Shown piece after piece: positions 24,284 to 34,604 of a DNA stretch of 53,522 nucleotides. Below the pieces are notes generated by a model. It was not told where the DNA came from, ran no database searches, and saw only the letters and a list, made by a program, of their open reading frames with translations. A program made the translations under genes and the position numbers. Each line of letters begins with the position of its first letter. Within the stretch, counting starts at the first letter, position 1. The DNA is from Candidatus Omnitrophota bacterium (GTDB taxonomy: Bacteria > Omnitrophota > Gorgyraeia > Duberdicusellales > 4484-171), in assembly GCA_020352775.1 (NCBI GenBank), contig CP070684.1, positions 520,421 through 573,942 on the forward strand, read 5' to 3'.

Positions 24284-27200
24284 ATGCCAAGACGCAAAGA
24301 TATTAAAAAGGTATTGATTATCGGTTCCGGGCCGATCATTATCGGACAGGCCTGTGAATTTGATTATTCCGGTACTCAGGCTTGTAAGGCATTAAAAGAA
24401 GAAGGCTATGAGGTCGTGTTGGTCAATTCCAACCCCGCTACGATCATGACTGACCCTGGTATGGCTCACAAAACATATATCGCGCCCCTTACGGTTGAAA
24501 GCCTTGAAAAAATCATCGAAAAAGAAAAACCTGATGCTCTTCTTCCTAATCTAGGCGGCCAGACCGGTCTTAATCTAGCCTCGAACCTCTATAAGGCTGG
24601 GATTTTAGATAAATACAAGGTGGAGGTTATTGGGGTTAAGGCAGATGCGATTGAGCGCGGCGAAGACCGTCTTATTTTTAAAGAAACCATGAATAAGTTG
24701 GGGATTCCTTTGCCTAAATCTGAGATTAGCCGCTCAATCCAGGAGGCAGAGGCTATCGCGGAGAGGTTAAAATACCCAGTGGTATTGCGCCCTGCCTATA
24801 CTCTGGGCGGAACCGGCGGAGGAATTGCTTACAACATCGAAGAACTAAGAACTATTGTCAGCAGGGGTCTTTCCGCAAGCATTGTTAATCAAGTCTTGGT
24901 AGAAGAGGCGGTGATTGGCTGGGAAGAGTTAGAACTTGAAGTAGTGCGTGATGAAAAAAATCAAAAGATAACGGTCTGCTTTATTGAAAACATCGATGCG
25001 ATGGGTGTACATACCGGTGACAGTTTCTGTGCGGCACCGATGCTTACCGTGCCTGAAAAATTACAGAAAAAGATGCAGGAATATTCCTATAAGATTGTCG
25101 ATGCCATTGGAGTGGTGGGCGGAACAAATATCCAATTTGCTCACAATTTAGAAGATGATCGATTGGTGGTAATTGAAATCAATCCTCGTACTTCCCGTTC
25201 GTCAGCTCTTGCTTCTAAAGCAACCGGCTTTCCTATTGCAAGAATTTCAACTAAGCTTGCCGCAGGTTTAAGTATGGATGAAATCCCTTATTGGCGAAAA
25301 GGTACGCTTGAGAAATACGAACCCTGGGGAGATTATGTGGTTATTAAGTTTGCGCGTTGGGCTTTTGAGAAATTCCCCAAAGCCAAAGACATCCTCGGAA
25401 CCCAAATGAAGGCTGTGGGGGAGGTAATGAGTATTGGTAAGAATTTTAAGGAAGCTTTCCAGAAGGCTATTCGTTCTTTGGAGATAAAACGTTATGGTTT
25501 AGGGCTGTCTAAATTTAAAGAGCTTGACTTTGCAGAGCTTCAAGCAAGGCTTACTTTTCCTTCCAGCGAACGCATATTTTTGGTATACGAAGCTTTGCGC
25601 AGAGGTATATCCGTAGAAGAACTCTATAAGGTGACCCATATCGGACGCTGGTTCATCAATGAAATGAAGGAGCTGGTCGAACTTGAAGAATACCTGCTAA
25701 CCAAGAGCTGGAATGATTTGCCAGCTAAAGATTTAGCTAAAGCAAAAGAATGGGGTTTTTCAGACCGGTGCCTGGCAGATATTTTTGGCATCGCCGAGGC
25801 GCAAATAAGAAACAGAAGGATTGAGATCGGTAAAGCCGGCTGCTTTGATGCAGTGCCGGTAAGCGGAGTGGAAAACGCCGCTTATTATTATTCCACTTAT
25901 AATGGTGAGGATAAGGTGCCGGTATCATCCAATAAAAAGATAATGATTTTAGGAGGGGGGCCTAACCGTATTGGTCAGGGTATTGAGTTTGACTATACCT
26001 GTGTTCATGCGGCATTTGCTTTGCGCGATGAAGGCTATGAATCCATCATGATAAACTGTAATCCTGAAACGGTCTCAACTGACTATGATACATCAAATAA
26101 GCTTTATTTTGAACCGTTAACAGTAGAAGATGTCTTGACCATCTATGAAAAAGAAAAGCCCGAAGGTGTGATTGTACAATTCGGGGGACAAACCCCGTTA
26201 AATATCGCTCAAGAGTTAAAAGATAACGGGGTAAATATTTTAGGAACCTCTCCCGAAAGTATTCGTTTAGCAGAAGACCGGGAATATTTTCGAAAGAGGA
26301 TGCTTGAATTAAATGTCCCTCAGCCTGAAGGTGGCACTGCTCGTTCACTCCATGAGGCGATCGAGATTGCCAACAAAATAGGGTACCCACTTATGGTGCG
26401 GCCATCATTTGTTTTGGGCGGTCGAGGAATGGAGATTATTTACGATGAGATAATGTTAAAAAGATATGCTCAAGAAGCTATTCAGGTCAGCCCTGAATAC
26501 CCCATGCTCATTGACCGCTTTCTGGAGCAGGCAATCGAGGCTGAAGTTGATGCTCTTTCAGACGGCCAAGATATTTTTATTGCTGCGGTTATGGAACATA
26601 TCGAATTAGCAGGTGTACATTCTGGTGATTCCGCATGTGCGATTCCACCCCGGACCCTTAAAGAAAAACACCTGAGTGATATTAAAAAGTATACTGCTCA
26701 AATCGCTAAAGAACTTAAAGTTGTGGGGCTTATGAATATTCAATATGCGATACACGAAAACAAAGTGTACATCCTAGAAGCGAATCCGCGGGCTTCACGT
26801 ACGGTTCCTTTAGTATCCAAGGTGACCGGAGCACCGATTGCACGCATTGCTACTCAGATTATGCTCGGAAAAAAAATAAAAGATTTTCCGGAATTAAAAA
26901 AGTGCACCCCTCGTTTCGTGGGGGTTAAAGAGGCAGTATTTCCGTTTAATATGTTTCCGGAGGTCGACCCCTTATTGGGTCCGGAAATGCGAGCAACCGG
27001 TGAAGTTATGGGTATGGCTGATACTTTTGGCCTTGCGTTTTATCTTGCTGAAGAAGCTGCCGGCTCAAAACTACCCATTGAAGGAAATGCGCTTCTTACT
27101 GTAGCTGATAAAGATAAAAAGTTTTTACTTCCCATTGCGCAGCGTCTTAAGAAGCTGGGATTTAATATTTATGCTACTGAAAGAACTAGCAAGTTCTTGA

Positions 27201-27520
27201 AAGAAAACAAGATTGAAAACACCGAAATCAAGAAAGTACACGAAGGACGCCCCAATATCGTTGATGCTATTAAAAACAAGGATATCAATCTTATTATCAA
27301 CACGCCTGTGGGGCGCAGCTCCAAATACGACGACAGCCACATCCGTATTATGGCCATACAACACAAAGTTCCCTACATTACATCAATGGCCGCTGCCCAA
27401 GCTAGTGTGGAAGGGATCGAGGTAACAAAAAAAGGTAAAATCTTGCCCAAAGCACTGCAAGATTATTATAAAGATAACTCATTTGCCGAAAAAAGTCAAA
27501 AAGCATGTAAGAAATCGTGA
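24284..27520 (+). CDS. carB: Carbamoyl-phosphate synthase large subunit
   Basis: A 1078-residue enzyme making carbamoyl phosphate for pyrimidines and arginine from bicarbonate, ATP and ammonia delivered by CarA. Two homologous ATP-grasp halves are visible: IGSGPIIIGQACEFDYSG opens the first and LGGGPNRIGQGIEFDYTC (about residue 560) the second. Each carries the conserved ATP-grasp blocks, such as PAYTLGGTGGGIAYN and PSFVLGGRGMEI, and the C-terminal allosteric domain follows from about 930. The start follows GAAGGAGAGCGGTA. No carA is adjacent. The leader with two attenuators suggests nitrogen-linked control rather than the PyrR control common for carB. Confidence 0.97.
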   Translation: MPRRKDIKKVLIIGSGPIIIGQACEFDYSGTQACKALKEEGYEVVLVNSNPATIMTDPGMAHKTYIAPLTVESLEKIIEKEKPDALLPNLGGQTGLNLASNLYKAGILDKYKVEVIGVKADAIERGEDRLIFKETMNKLGIPLPKSEISRSIQEAEAIAERLKYPVVLRPAYTLGGTGGGIAYNIEELRTIVSRGLSASIVNQVLVEEAVIGWEELELEVVRDEKNQKITVCFIENIDAMGVHTGDSFCAAPMLTVPEKLQKKMQEYSYKIVDAIGVVGGTNIQFAHNLEDDRLVVIEINPRTSRSSALASKATGFPIARISTKLAAGLSMDEIPYWRKGTLEKYEPWGDYVVIKFARWAFEKFPKAKDILGTQMKAVGEVMSIGKNFKEAFQKAIRSLEIKRYGLGLSKFKELDFAELQARLTFPSSERIFLVYEALRRGISVEELYKVTHIGRWFINEMKELVELEEYLLTKSWNDLPAKDLAKAKEWGFSDRCLADIFGIAEAQIRNRRIEIGKAGCFDAVPVSGVENAAYYYSTYNGEDKVPVSSNKKIMILGGGPNRIGQGIEFDYTCVHAAFALRDEGYESIMINCNPETVSTDYDTSNKLYFEPLTVEDVLTIYEKEKPEGVIVQFGGQTPLNIAQELKDNGVNILGTSPESIRLAEDREYFRKRMLELNVPQPEGGTARSLHEAIEIANKIGYPLMVRPSFVLGGRGMEIIYDEIMLKRYAQEAIQVSPEYPMLIDRFLEQAIEAEVDALSDGQDIFIAAVMEHIELAGVHSGDSACAIPPRTLKEKHLSDIKKYTAQIAKELKVVGLMNIQYAIHENKVYILEANPRASRTVPLVSKVTGAPIARIATQIMLGKKIKDFPELKKCTPRFVGVKEAVFPFNMFPEVDPLLGPEMRATGEVMGMADTFGLAFYLAEEAAGSKLPIEGNALLTVADKDKKFLLPIAQRLKKLGFNIYATERTSKFLKENKIENTEIKKVHEGRPNIVDAIKNKDINLIINTPVGRSSKYDDSHIRIMAIQHKVPYITSMAAAQASVEGIEVTKKGKILPKALQDYYKDNSFAEKSQKACKKS

Positions 27521-27574
27521 TCGCACAACAAAATATGATACCAAGATTGGATAGATCCTAAACGGAGGATAGAT

Positions 27575-29086
27575 ATGAAGATAGGATTTGATAATGAGAA
27601 ATATTTAAAAGAACAGACTCATGCGATCCTTGAAAGAGTTAAAAAATTCAACAATAAATTATACTTAGAGTTCGGCGGTAAAATTATCTTTGATTATCAT
27701 GCCTCGCGCGTTTTGCCCGGTTTTGACCCCAATGTGAAGATGAGGTTATTACAGAAACTCAAAGATAAGGCAGATATCATTCTGTGCATTTACTCCGGCG
27801 ACATTGAAAGACGAAAAGTAAGAGCAGATTTCGGCATCACTTATGACGTTGATGCCATGAAGTTGATTGATGATTTGCGGGATTGGGGCATTGATGTTCG
27901 GGCAGTGGTAATAACCCGCTTTGATGATCAGCCCTCAGCCATAATATTTAAAAACAAGCTGGAACGCCGGGGCGTAAAAGTATATACCCACCGCTTTACA
28001 AAAGGATATCCCACCGACATCGATACAATTGTAAGCGATGAAGGCTATGGCGCCAATGCTTATATTGAGACCACTAACCCTTTAGTTATTGTTACTGCGC
28101 CCGGTCCCGGAAGCGGAAAGCTGGCCACCTGCCTTTCACAGTTATACCACGAGAACAAACACGGCATAAAAGCCGGATATGCAAAATTTGAGACTTTTCC
28201 CATTTGGAACCTGGCGCTTAAGCATCCGGTGAATGTGGCATATGAGGCCGCTACTGCCGATATCAGAGATTTTAATATGATTGATCCCTTTCACCTTACG
28301 GCCTACAAAAAGACAACTGTTAACTATAACCGTGATGTGGAGGTATTCCCAGTACTTAAACGAATACTTGAAAAAATAACTGGTTCAGAATCAATATACA
28401 AATCTCCCACTGATATGGGGGTAAATCGTGCTGGATTTGGCATCGTTGACGATAAAAGGGTGCAGCTAGCCGCAAAACAAGAAGTAATCCGAAGGTATTT
28501 CCGGTATCAATGCGAATACATGATGGGGTTTGTGGATAAGGAAACTGTTCAGCGTGCCGAGCTTATAATGGAGGAATTGGGCGTAAAACCTGCTGACCGA
28601 ACCACCGTAGAGCAGGCACGCCAGGCCGCAAGCGAGGCTCAAGAAAAAGGCAAGGGAAACAATGGTATTTTCTGTGGGGCAGCAATAGAGCTAAAAAACG
28701 GCACAATTATAACCGGAAAAAATTCTACACTCATGCATGCCACCTCCAGTCTTATCTTAAATGCTATAAAGCAATTGGCTGATATCCCGGATAAAATACA
28801 CCTTCTTTCACCCAATATAATTGATTCCATAGGGGTCCTCAAAAAGGATACCTTGTCCTCAAAAAGCGTAAGTTTAGATTTGGAGGAAACCCTCATCGCT
28901 TTAAGCATCAGCGCTGCCACAAATCCATCAGCACAGCTTGCGATGCAAGGTCTAAAAGAACTTAGCGGTTGCGAGGTACATATTACGCATATTCCTACGC
29001 CAGGAGATGAGGCTGGCCTAAGAAGCCTGGGCGTTAACTTAACCAGCGATCCGCAGTTTTCCAGTCACAGTCTATTTGTGGGGTAG
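27575..29086 (+). CDS. DUF1846 (UPF0371) family protein
   Basis: A 503-residue protein recognisable as DUF1846 by [53 protein letters not shown] and [15 protein letters not shown]. The P-loop-like GPGSGK suggests nucleotide binding. Structures exist for the family but its cellular role is not settled. Length is normal at about 500. ACGGAGGATAGAT precedes the ATG. It lies between carB and an FAD oxidoreductase with no obvious functional link. Confidence 0.9.
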   Translation: MKIGFDNEKYLKEQTHAILERVKKFNNKLYLEFGGKIIFDYHASRVLPGFDPNVKMRLLQKLKDKADIILCIYSGDIERRKVRADFGITYDVDAMKLIDDLRDWGIDVRAVVITRFDDQPSAIIFKNKLERRGVKVYTHRFTKGYPTDIDTIVSDEGYGANAYIETTNPLVIVTAPGPGSGKLATCLSQLYHENKHGIKAGYAKFETFPIWNLALKHPVNVAYEAATADIRDFNMIDPFHLTAYKKTTVNYNRDVEVFPVLKRILEKITGSESIYKSPTDMGVNRAGFGIVDDKRVQLAAKQEVIRRYFRYQCEYMMGFVDKETVQRAELIMEELGVKPADRTTVEQARQAASEAQEKGKGNNGIFCGAAIELKNGTIITGKNSTLMHATSSLILNAIKQLADIPDKIHLLSPNIIDSIGVLKKDTLSSKSVSLDLEETLIALSISAATNPSAQLAMQGLKELSGCEVHITHIPTPGDEAGLRSLGVNLTSDPQFSSHSLFVG

Positions 29087-29118
29087 AGAGCTTTGTTGAT
29101 ATTGTTTGACGGCATGAA

Positions 29119-30234
29119 ATGATCGACAACGAGATTACGATAATCGGTGCTGGGGTAATCGGGCTGGCGATTGCCGATAAGCTTTCCGAGAGCGGCAAAA
29201 ATATTGTCGTGCTCGATAAAGAACCCACTTTCGGGCAAGAAATAAGCTCCAGAAATTCCGAGGTAATTCATGCTGGCCTCTATTACCCTCCTAATTCCTT
29301 AAAAGCCAAAACCTGTATTAGAGGAAGAGAGCTATTGTATGACTTGTGTCAAACGCATAATATCGGACACAAAAAACTGGGTAAATTAGTGGTAGCATCA
29401 AATGATGCTGAAATTGAAAAAATAGAAAAGATTTATGAAAATGCCACTCAATGCGGTGTTAAGAATCTAAGATTACTGAAGGAAAAAGAAATCAGTGAGC
29501 TTGAACCAGCGGTTTGTGCAAAAGAAGCCATATTTTCACCGGACTCAGGGATAATAGATACTCACGCTCTTATGGATTTCTTCTTTCATAAAGCCAAAGA
29601 AAAAGGGGTAATGTTTTCCTTTTCTACAGAGGTAATTGGTGTAAAAAAACAAAATAATGATTACGAAATAACAGTAAAAGAACCCTCTGGGGAGACTTTT
29701 GCGTTTATAACTCCTACTGTTATAAATTCAGCCGGGCTATACGCTGACAAAATTGCGCAAATGCCCGGTATAAACATCGAGGATGCAGCTTATAAGCTTC
29801 ACTATTGCAAAGGACAGTATTTTCGAATCGCCCATCCTAAAAAATTTTCTATAAATCATCTTGTATACCCCCCCGCAACTAAAATTGATTTAGGCATACA
29901 TCTAACACTGGATTTAGGCGGAGGTCTACGGCTTGGGCCGGATGCTAAATATATACCCAGTATTGATTACAATATTAATGAAGCAGACAGCGCTTATTTT
30001 TATGAGTCAGTACAGAAATTCTTACCTTCCTTAAGCCAGGATGATTTAATACCTGATACCGCCGGTATTAGGCCCAAATTGCAGAAAGAAACAGAAGATT
30101 TCAGGGATTTTGTGATAAACGAGGAGAGTGATAAAGGCTTTGGGAGATTTATTAATCTTATTGGCATTGAATCGCCCGGACTCACAGGATGTTTAGCTAT
30201 CGCAGAAATCGTTGAGAAGCTCGCCAATACCTAA
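29119..30234 (+). CDS. FAD-dependent oxidoreductase, L-2-hydroxyglutarate oxidase-like
   Basis: A 371-residue DAO-family flavoprotein. The FAD motif ITIIGAGVIGLAIADKLSES is at the start, followed by the family block SSRNSEVIHAGLYYPPNSLK, in which the His is conserved in LhgO. GIIDTHALMDFF and, near the end, IGIESPGLTGCLAIAEIV complete the fold. LhgO oxidises L-2-hydroxyglutarate to 2-oxoglutarate, passing electrons to quinones. That would connect with nearby glutamate metabolism, but the substrate is inferred from family resemblance. Upstream ATG at 29114 meets a stop at once, so 29119 is the start. Confidence 0.85.
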   Translation: MIDNEITIIGAGVIGLAIADKLSESGKNIVVLDKEPTFGQEISSRNSEVIHAGLYYPPNSLKAKTCIRGRELLYDLCQTHNIGHKKLGKLVVASNDAEIEKIEKIYENATQCGVKNLRLLKEKEISELEPAVCAKEAIFSPDSGIIDTHALMDFFFHKAKEKGVMFSFSTEVIGVKKQNNDYEITVKEPSGETFAFITPTVINSAGLYADKIAQMPGINIEDAAYKLHYCKGQYFRIAHPKKFSINHLVYPPATKIDLGIHLTLDLGGGLRLGPDAKYIPSIDYNINEADSAYFYESVQKFLPSLSQDDLIPDTAGIRPKLQKETEDFRDFVINEESDKGFGRFINLIGIESPGLTGCLAIAEIVEKLANT

Positions 30235-30277
30235 GATAAAAAAATCTATATATATAGTGGTAGCATCCAGGTTTTTA

Positions 30278-30286
30278 TGATATAAT
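30278..30286 (+). promoter_or_regulatory. Extended -10 promoter of the TPR gene
   Basis: TGATATAAT, an extended -10 form; no convincing -35. The predicted transcript has a leader of about 50 bases ending in GGAGGTGGAGA before ATG 30341. Confidence 0.5.
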
Positions 30287-30340
30287 TCATAATTGAAAGC
30301 TGTAATTAGCCAAGCGCCTAATATCCTATGGAGGTGGAGA

Positions 30341-32557
30341 ATGAAAGATAAACTAATAAAGAGTTTGCTTTATGCCTATATCTTTACATTTGTTTTATTC
30401 TTTCCACCGTTTTTAGCAAACGCCCAGGAACCCGTCAGCGCGCGCATAGATTTTATATATGAACAAGCTGTTGTTTCCTTTACAAAGCAAGATTATGACG
30501 TCGCCCAACAACTTTTTAAAGAGATTCTTGATCTGGATCCCACCCATAGAGAAGCGCGAGACTATCTTCAAAACAGGATCCCCGCAGAGCTAGAAATAAT
30601 AAAAAGAGAGAAAATAAAACCTCTTCAGCGGGAAGCATTCAAGACCTTTAAAAACAAAGAGTATGAAATATCACGGGAATATTTTCTTAAAATACTTGAG
30701 ATCGACCCTGAGCACCAAAAGGCTGCTCAATATGCCAACGATATAATCCCCAAACTAATCACCGAGGGGAAAATAAAATCTTTATACCGCAACGCAATAC
30801 AATCTTATAAAGAAAAGGATTCAGAAACCGCTTCCCAGTTTTTTGAAGAAATACTCACTTTAGATCCTGAACAGAAAAAAGCACGCGTCTATCTTGATAA
30901 ATATATCCCCCGTCAAGTAAGGGTGGTGCAGAAGAACAAGATAAAATCTTTATACCGACAAGCTTTTAACTTGTATTATCAAAGAAAATACGATGAAGCA
31001 CGCCAAATGTTTTTAAAAGTCCTTGAGTTAGACCCCGAAAAGAAAGAAGCTAAGTTCTATGCTTACGAGAAAATACCCTTTGTAAGCACCCGCCTTAAAA
31101 TAAAATCTCTCTATGAGGAGGCATTAGGGGCTTATGCGGACAAAGACTATGAGCGTGCCAGTGTTATTTTTAAGGAAATACTTGAGTTAGAACCGCAGCA
31201 TCCAGAGGCAAGCGTTTATCTTACAAAACGAATCCCGCGCATGGTGCGCCGCCTCACGCACGAAAAAATAGCTCTCCTCGAGAAGGAAGCCCAAAAGCTT
31301 TACTATCGCAAAAAATACGAAGAATCAAAAGATCTTTTTGAACAGATACTGACTGTTGACCCCGACAACAGAAAAGCGCGTCTTTATCTTGAGAAAAAAC
31401 TTCCTGATAAGTTTATCGCAATGAAAAAAGGGGAAATTCGTACTCTTTCCAAAGAAGCGTTTCGTTCCTTCTATAAAAAGCGCTACCGGGAAGCCCAGGA
31501 GTTATTTTTACAAATAATTGAGCTGGACCCGGAACACGCAAGGGCAAGGCGCTATGCCCAGGGTATAATTCCCCGCCTAATAAACAAGGATAAAATAAAA
31601 TCTCTCTACATAGAAGGCGTAAGAGCCTTTCGTGACGGCCGCTATGAGGAAGCCAATGATCTTTTCGAGAAAATTTTACAACTTGATCCTTACCATAATA
31701 AAGCAAAGCTCTATGTTAACAAAAAGCTTCCCCGCAAATTAGGGATGGATAAAGATAAAAAAATAAGAGGATTATATCGCGATGCGCTTGCGCAACTTTC
31801 CGCGAAAAATTATGAAGCGGCCAATAAAATATTTAAAGAAATACTTTATTTAGACCCTACTGAAAGAAAAGCAAGGTATTATTTGACCGAGAAAATGCCT
31901 TCCCTTCTGGGCGAAGATAGAATAAAGGTTCTTTACGATGAGGCTTATCGACTTTATGATATTCAAGACTATGAAGGAGCTCGCCAAGTTTTTAAGGAAA
32001 TTCTTGCGATTGATCCTGGCCAGAAAACAGCGCGCACCTACCTTGCGAAAGAAATCCCTGCAGAAAGAGTAGAACGAAAGGGCCGTATCGATCTTTTATA
32101 TGATGACGCCTTAGCATATTTCGATGAGGGCCGTTACAGAAGAGCCGAAGCAGTATTTAAAGAAATACTGGCTCTTGACCCTACCCAGGATAAGGCGCGC
32201 ACCTATATCGAGGCAATAATTCCTGATAAATTAGCCGTAACAGCGGCAGTTCCACCTGCGGTGAGAGCAATTGAAGCTTATCCTCGAGCAGCAAGGCGAC
32301 CCGAGGTTTCTCCCAAATTATATATTGCGCCGTGTCCTGAAGTAGGGCCGGCGAGACTACCGGGAGAGTTGGCGCGACCCACTGCCAAAGGTATTGGTTT
32401 TCTTTACGATCAAGCCTTTGCGTACTATAACCGCAGAGAATATACTAATGCTCACAACTATTTTGAAAAGATTCTTGCCCTGGATCCGGAACAAGGTGTA
32501 GCGAGAACCTATTTAGGCTTAATAAAAGAACGCGCGGCATTAGAGCGCGAACAATGA
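30341..32557 (+). CDS. Secreted TPR protein with 12 tandem repeats
   Basis: A 738-residue protein with a signal peptide (hydrophobic core LLYAYIFTFVLFF, cleavage after ANA near residue 28). The mature chain is built of 12 repeats of about 53-56 residues. Each reads roughly K-I-K-x-L-Y, then a helix, then KxYExAxxxFxEILxLDPxxxKAR and YLxxxIP. Repeat 11 is followed by a Pro/Ala-rich insert of about 45 residues before the last repeat. TPR arrays mediate protein contacts, so a periplasmic scaffold is likely. ATG at 30341 is chosen because GGAGGTGGAGA precedes it and it yields a proper signal peptide; the in-frame ATG at 30293 would put 16 extra residues before it. The stop overlaps the next start (ATGA). 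Confidence 0.85.
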   Translation: MKDKLIKSLLYAYIFTFVLFFPPFLANAQEPVSARIDFIYEQAVVSFTKQDYDVAQQLFKEILDLDPTHREARDYLQNRIPAELEIIKREKIKPLQREAFKTFKNKEYEISREYFLKILEIDPEHQKAAQYANDIIPKLITEGKIKSLYRNAIQSYKEKDSETASQFFEEILTLDPEQKKARVYLDKYIPRQVRVVQKNKIKSLYRQAFNLYYQRKYDEARQMFLKVLELDPEKKEAKFYAYEKIPFVSTRLKIKSLYEEALGAYADKDYERASVIFKEILELEPQHPEASVYLTKRIPRMVRRLTHEKIALLEKEAQKLYYRKKYEESKDLFEQILTVDPDNRKARLYLEKKLPDKFIAMKKGEIRTLSKEAFRSFYKKRYREAQELFLQIIELDPEHARARRYAQGIIPRLINKDKIKSLYIEGVRAFRDGRYEEANDLFEKILQLDPYHNKAKLYVNKKLPRKLGMDKDKKIRGLYRDALAQLSAKNYEAANKIFKEILYLDPTERKARYYLTEKMPSLLGEDRIKVLYDEAYRLYDIQDYEGARQVFKEILAIDPGQKTARTYLAKEIPAERVERKGRIDLLYDDALAYFDEGRYRRAEAVFKEILALDPTQDKARTYIEAIIPDKLAVTAAVPPAVRAIEAYPRAARRPEVSPKLYIAPCPEVGPARLPGELARPTAKGIGFLYDQAFAYYNRREYTNAHNYFEKILALDPEQGVARTYLGLIKERAALEREQ

Positions 32558-32928
32558 TGCTGAAAGTAAAAAATTCTATTTTCTTTATCCTTCTGGGTTT
32601 CTTCTTTCTGACAGCATGTTCCCCACAACCTACTACCCCCAAGTCAAAAGTTTCCGAGCCAAAAGATGGAGTATATTTAGGTTATTCCCGCCTCGTGGAT
32701 GTCAAAGTAACAATCAAGGGCGGTAAAATCGCCGCAATTGAAATAGTCGAACATCGCGGAGGCGGCAAAAAATATGAAAACATGATATTGCCACTTGCTA
32801 AAGAAATAGTCAAGACTCAATCTTTAGAGGTAGATACGATTTCCGGCGCAACTGCTAGCAGCAACTACCTTATAAATGCTGTCAAAGAGGCATTAGATAA
32901 AGCGACTGTGAGCCCGGCCCGAAAATAA
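32554..32928 (+). CDS. FMN-binding domain lipoprotein (RnfG/NqrC-type domain)
   Basis: A 124-residue predicted lipoprotein. The signal peptide ends in a lipobox, FFFLTAC, with the modified Cys near residue 22. The mature part is a single FMN-binding domain: DGVYLGYSRLVDVKVTIKGG, IVEHRGGGKKYENMI and DTISGATASS, where the SGAT threonine is the covalent FMN site in RnfG and NqrC. It may carry electrons in the periplasm or cell envelope. Its start overlaps the TPR stop by 4 bases. I see no ApbE flavin transferase in the window. Confidence 0.85.
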   Translation: MMLKVKNSIFFILLGFFFLTACSPQPTTPKSKVSEPKDGVYLGYSRLVDVKVTIKGGKIAAIEIVEHRGGGKKYENMILPLAKEIVKTQSLEVDTISGATASSNYLINAVKEALDKATVSPARK

Positions 32929-32964
32929 TTACCCCTTTAACCCATTTTTTACGACTTATTTAAT

Positions 32965-33915
32965 ATGAAGCGCTATATTTTAACTGTCACCTTAAACCCC
33001 GCAGTAGATAAAACTGTTTATGTGCCTGATTTTCGTATCGGAAAGGACTTTAGAGAAACTCAGCTGCATCTAAGCGCGGGAGGTAAGGGTTTAAACGTTT
33101 CAAGAACATTAAAGCATCTTGGGCATCGCGCACTTGCTACTGGCTTTATTGGTGGCGGTAGCGGATCATATATCGGGCGGCAATTAGATAAAGAAAAAAT
33201 AAAACACAGGTTTACTCCCATTGAAGGTAATACCCGAACAAGCCTTACTATTATTGATTCCCAAACCAAAAAAATAACCCGGGTATTAGAGAGAGGTCCA
33301 AAAATCAGCCCGCGAGAGCTCAAGGCATTCAAGAAAGCCTTTACTTCTCATTTGTCGCGCGCAAGTTTCGTTTTATTCTGCGGCAGAAATATTCCTGGCG
33401 CAGGGGATTCGATTTATGCCGGGCTGATTGCAATCGCAAAAAAAAGAGGGGTCAAAACCTTACTTGATACCAGTGGCAAGGCGCTCATTCTGGGATTAAA
33501 AAAGAAACCCTTCATGGTAAAGCCAAACCTCCAAGAAGCCGAGCATGTTGTAAGAAAAAAGTTAAAGTCTTTCTCAGACATCAAAAAAGCCCTAAGGCAC
33601 TTTCACAATCTTGGTATCGAAGTTGTTGCGATCACCATGGGTTCAAAAGGAGCAGTGGTCTCAGATAAAAATGAGGTGATATTTGCCCGACCCCCTGAAA
33701 TAACACGAAAAAACCCGGTAGGGTGCGGGGATGCCTTTTTAGCTGGGTTTGTGCTCTCAGTGGTACGCAAAAAAAGCCTTAAAGAATCCCTGACCTTAGG
33801 GGTTGCTTGCGGTGCAGCAAATGCCGCAAGTATTAGCCCGGGATTTATAAAAAGGGAATCTTTGGGCGGTATAATCAAGAAAATACAACTCAAAAGAATT
33901 AATTCTTGCGTTTAA
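32965..33915 (+). CDS. 1-phosphofructokinase-type hexose-phosphate kinase
   Basis: A 316-residue PfkB-family kinase of the FruK/LacC/PfkB branch. LTVTLNPAVDKTVYV at the start and LSAGGKGLNVSRTLKHLG are diagnostic for that branch, and NPVGCGDAFLAGF holds the catalytic Asp. Cys replaces the usual Ala of GAGD, a variant seen in several PfkB members. The likely reaction is ATP-dependent phosphorylation of fructose-1-phosphate, or of tagatose- or fructose-6-phosphate. No PTS genes are adjacent, so a glycolytic phosphofructokinase role is possible. No clear Shine-Dalgarno lies before the ATG. Confidence 0.85.
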   Translation: MKRYILTVTLNPAVDKTVYVPDFRIGKDFRETQLHLSAGGKGLNVSRTLKHLGHRALATGFIGGGSGSYIGRQLDKEKIKHRFTPIEGNTRTSLTIIDSQTKKITRVLERGPKISPRELKAFKKAFTSHLSRASFVLFCGRNIPGAGDSIYAGLIAIAKKRGVKTLLDTSGKALILGLKKKPFMVKPNLQEAEHVVRKKLKSFSDIKKALRHFHNLGIEVVAITMGSKGAVVSDKNEVIFARPPEITRKNPVGCGDAFLAGFVLSVVRKKSLKESLTLGVACGAANAASISPGFIKRESLGGIIKKIQLKRINSCV

Positions 33916-33963
33916 TTCTGCCGGTATTGATAACGTTTTCCTTCCTGCCTGCGGTAACTAAAC

Positions 33964-33992
33964 TTGAACCAAAGCTTTCTCTGTGATATTAT
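33964..33992 (+). promoter_or_regulatory. Promoter of the coiled-coil membrane protein gene
   Basis: TTGAAC (33964-33969), 17-base spacer, TATTAT (33987-33992). The leader of about 50 bases ends in AAAGGAGGTAAAT before ATG 34050. Confidence 0.5.
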
Positions 33993-34049
33993 AACTAAGG
34001 CACTTCGTGACCCCTAGTCGCTCAGTGCTAATCATTAAAGGAGGTAAAT

Positions 34050-34598
34050 ATGATCAGTATAATGCTTTTTTTCATGCTTATCGCCATTGGGTTAGTAGTA
34101 ATGGCGTTTTTTCTACCGTCTAAAAAGGCACCCACCGTAAAAAAAGAGGCAGCGGTCAAAGAAATAGCCAAAGATACAATTGACCAATTAGAAACTGAAC
34201 TTAGTTCTTTAAAGATGGAACTAGAGAAAGAACAACTAAAAACTTCCGCACTCCAGGGCGAAGTAAATGCCGCTAAAGAATCTGAGAGCGCTGTACGCCA
34301 GGAATTGGAAAAACTACAGTCCAAAGCCGCCGCACCTAAGGAAACTGAAAAAATTGCTGCGCTAAGTAAAGAGCTGGAAGAAAAAAATAAACAAATTCAG
34401 TCGCTTAATTCCCAGATTCAGGATCATAAGAAAAAAATCGAAGAAATGAGTAAGGCAGCTGCAAAAGAAGAACAACCCGCACCCCCGAAAGAGAAGCCAG
34501 CTGAACCGGCGCCTGAAAAACCAAAAGAAGAGTCTGCGGAAGGTAAAGAAGAAAACAAAGAAGGTGGAACGCAAGAATCCGGCGAAACAAAAGAATAA
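34050..34598 (+). CDS. Membrane-anchored coiled-coil protein with Glu/Pro/Lys-rich tail
   Basis: A 182-residue protein. One N-terminal hydrophobic helix (MLFFMLIAIGLVVMAFFLP) anchors it. Residues about 45-135 are a long heptad-rich coiled coil (LETELSSLKMELEKEQ and similar), and the last 45 residues are rich in Glu, Lys, Pro and Ala, probably unstructured. AAAGGAGGTAAAT precedes the ATG. No enzymatic motif is present. The composition is low complexity, so database similarity would be hard to interpret. A structural or tethering role is plausible. Confidence 0.7.
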   Translation: MISIMLFFMLIAIGLVVMAFFLPSKKAPTVKKEAAVKEIAKDTIDQLETELSSLKMELEKEQLKTSALQGEVNAAKESESAVRQELEKLQSKAAAPKETEKIAALSKELEEKNKQIQSLNSQIQDHKKKIEEMSKAAAKEEQPAPPKEKPAEPAPEKPKEESAEGKEENKEGGTQESGETKE

Positions 34599-34604
34599 AA
34601 ATCA

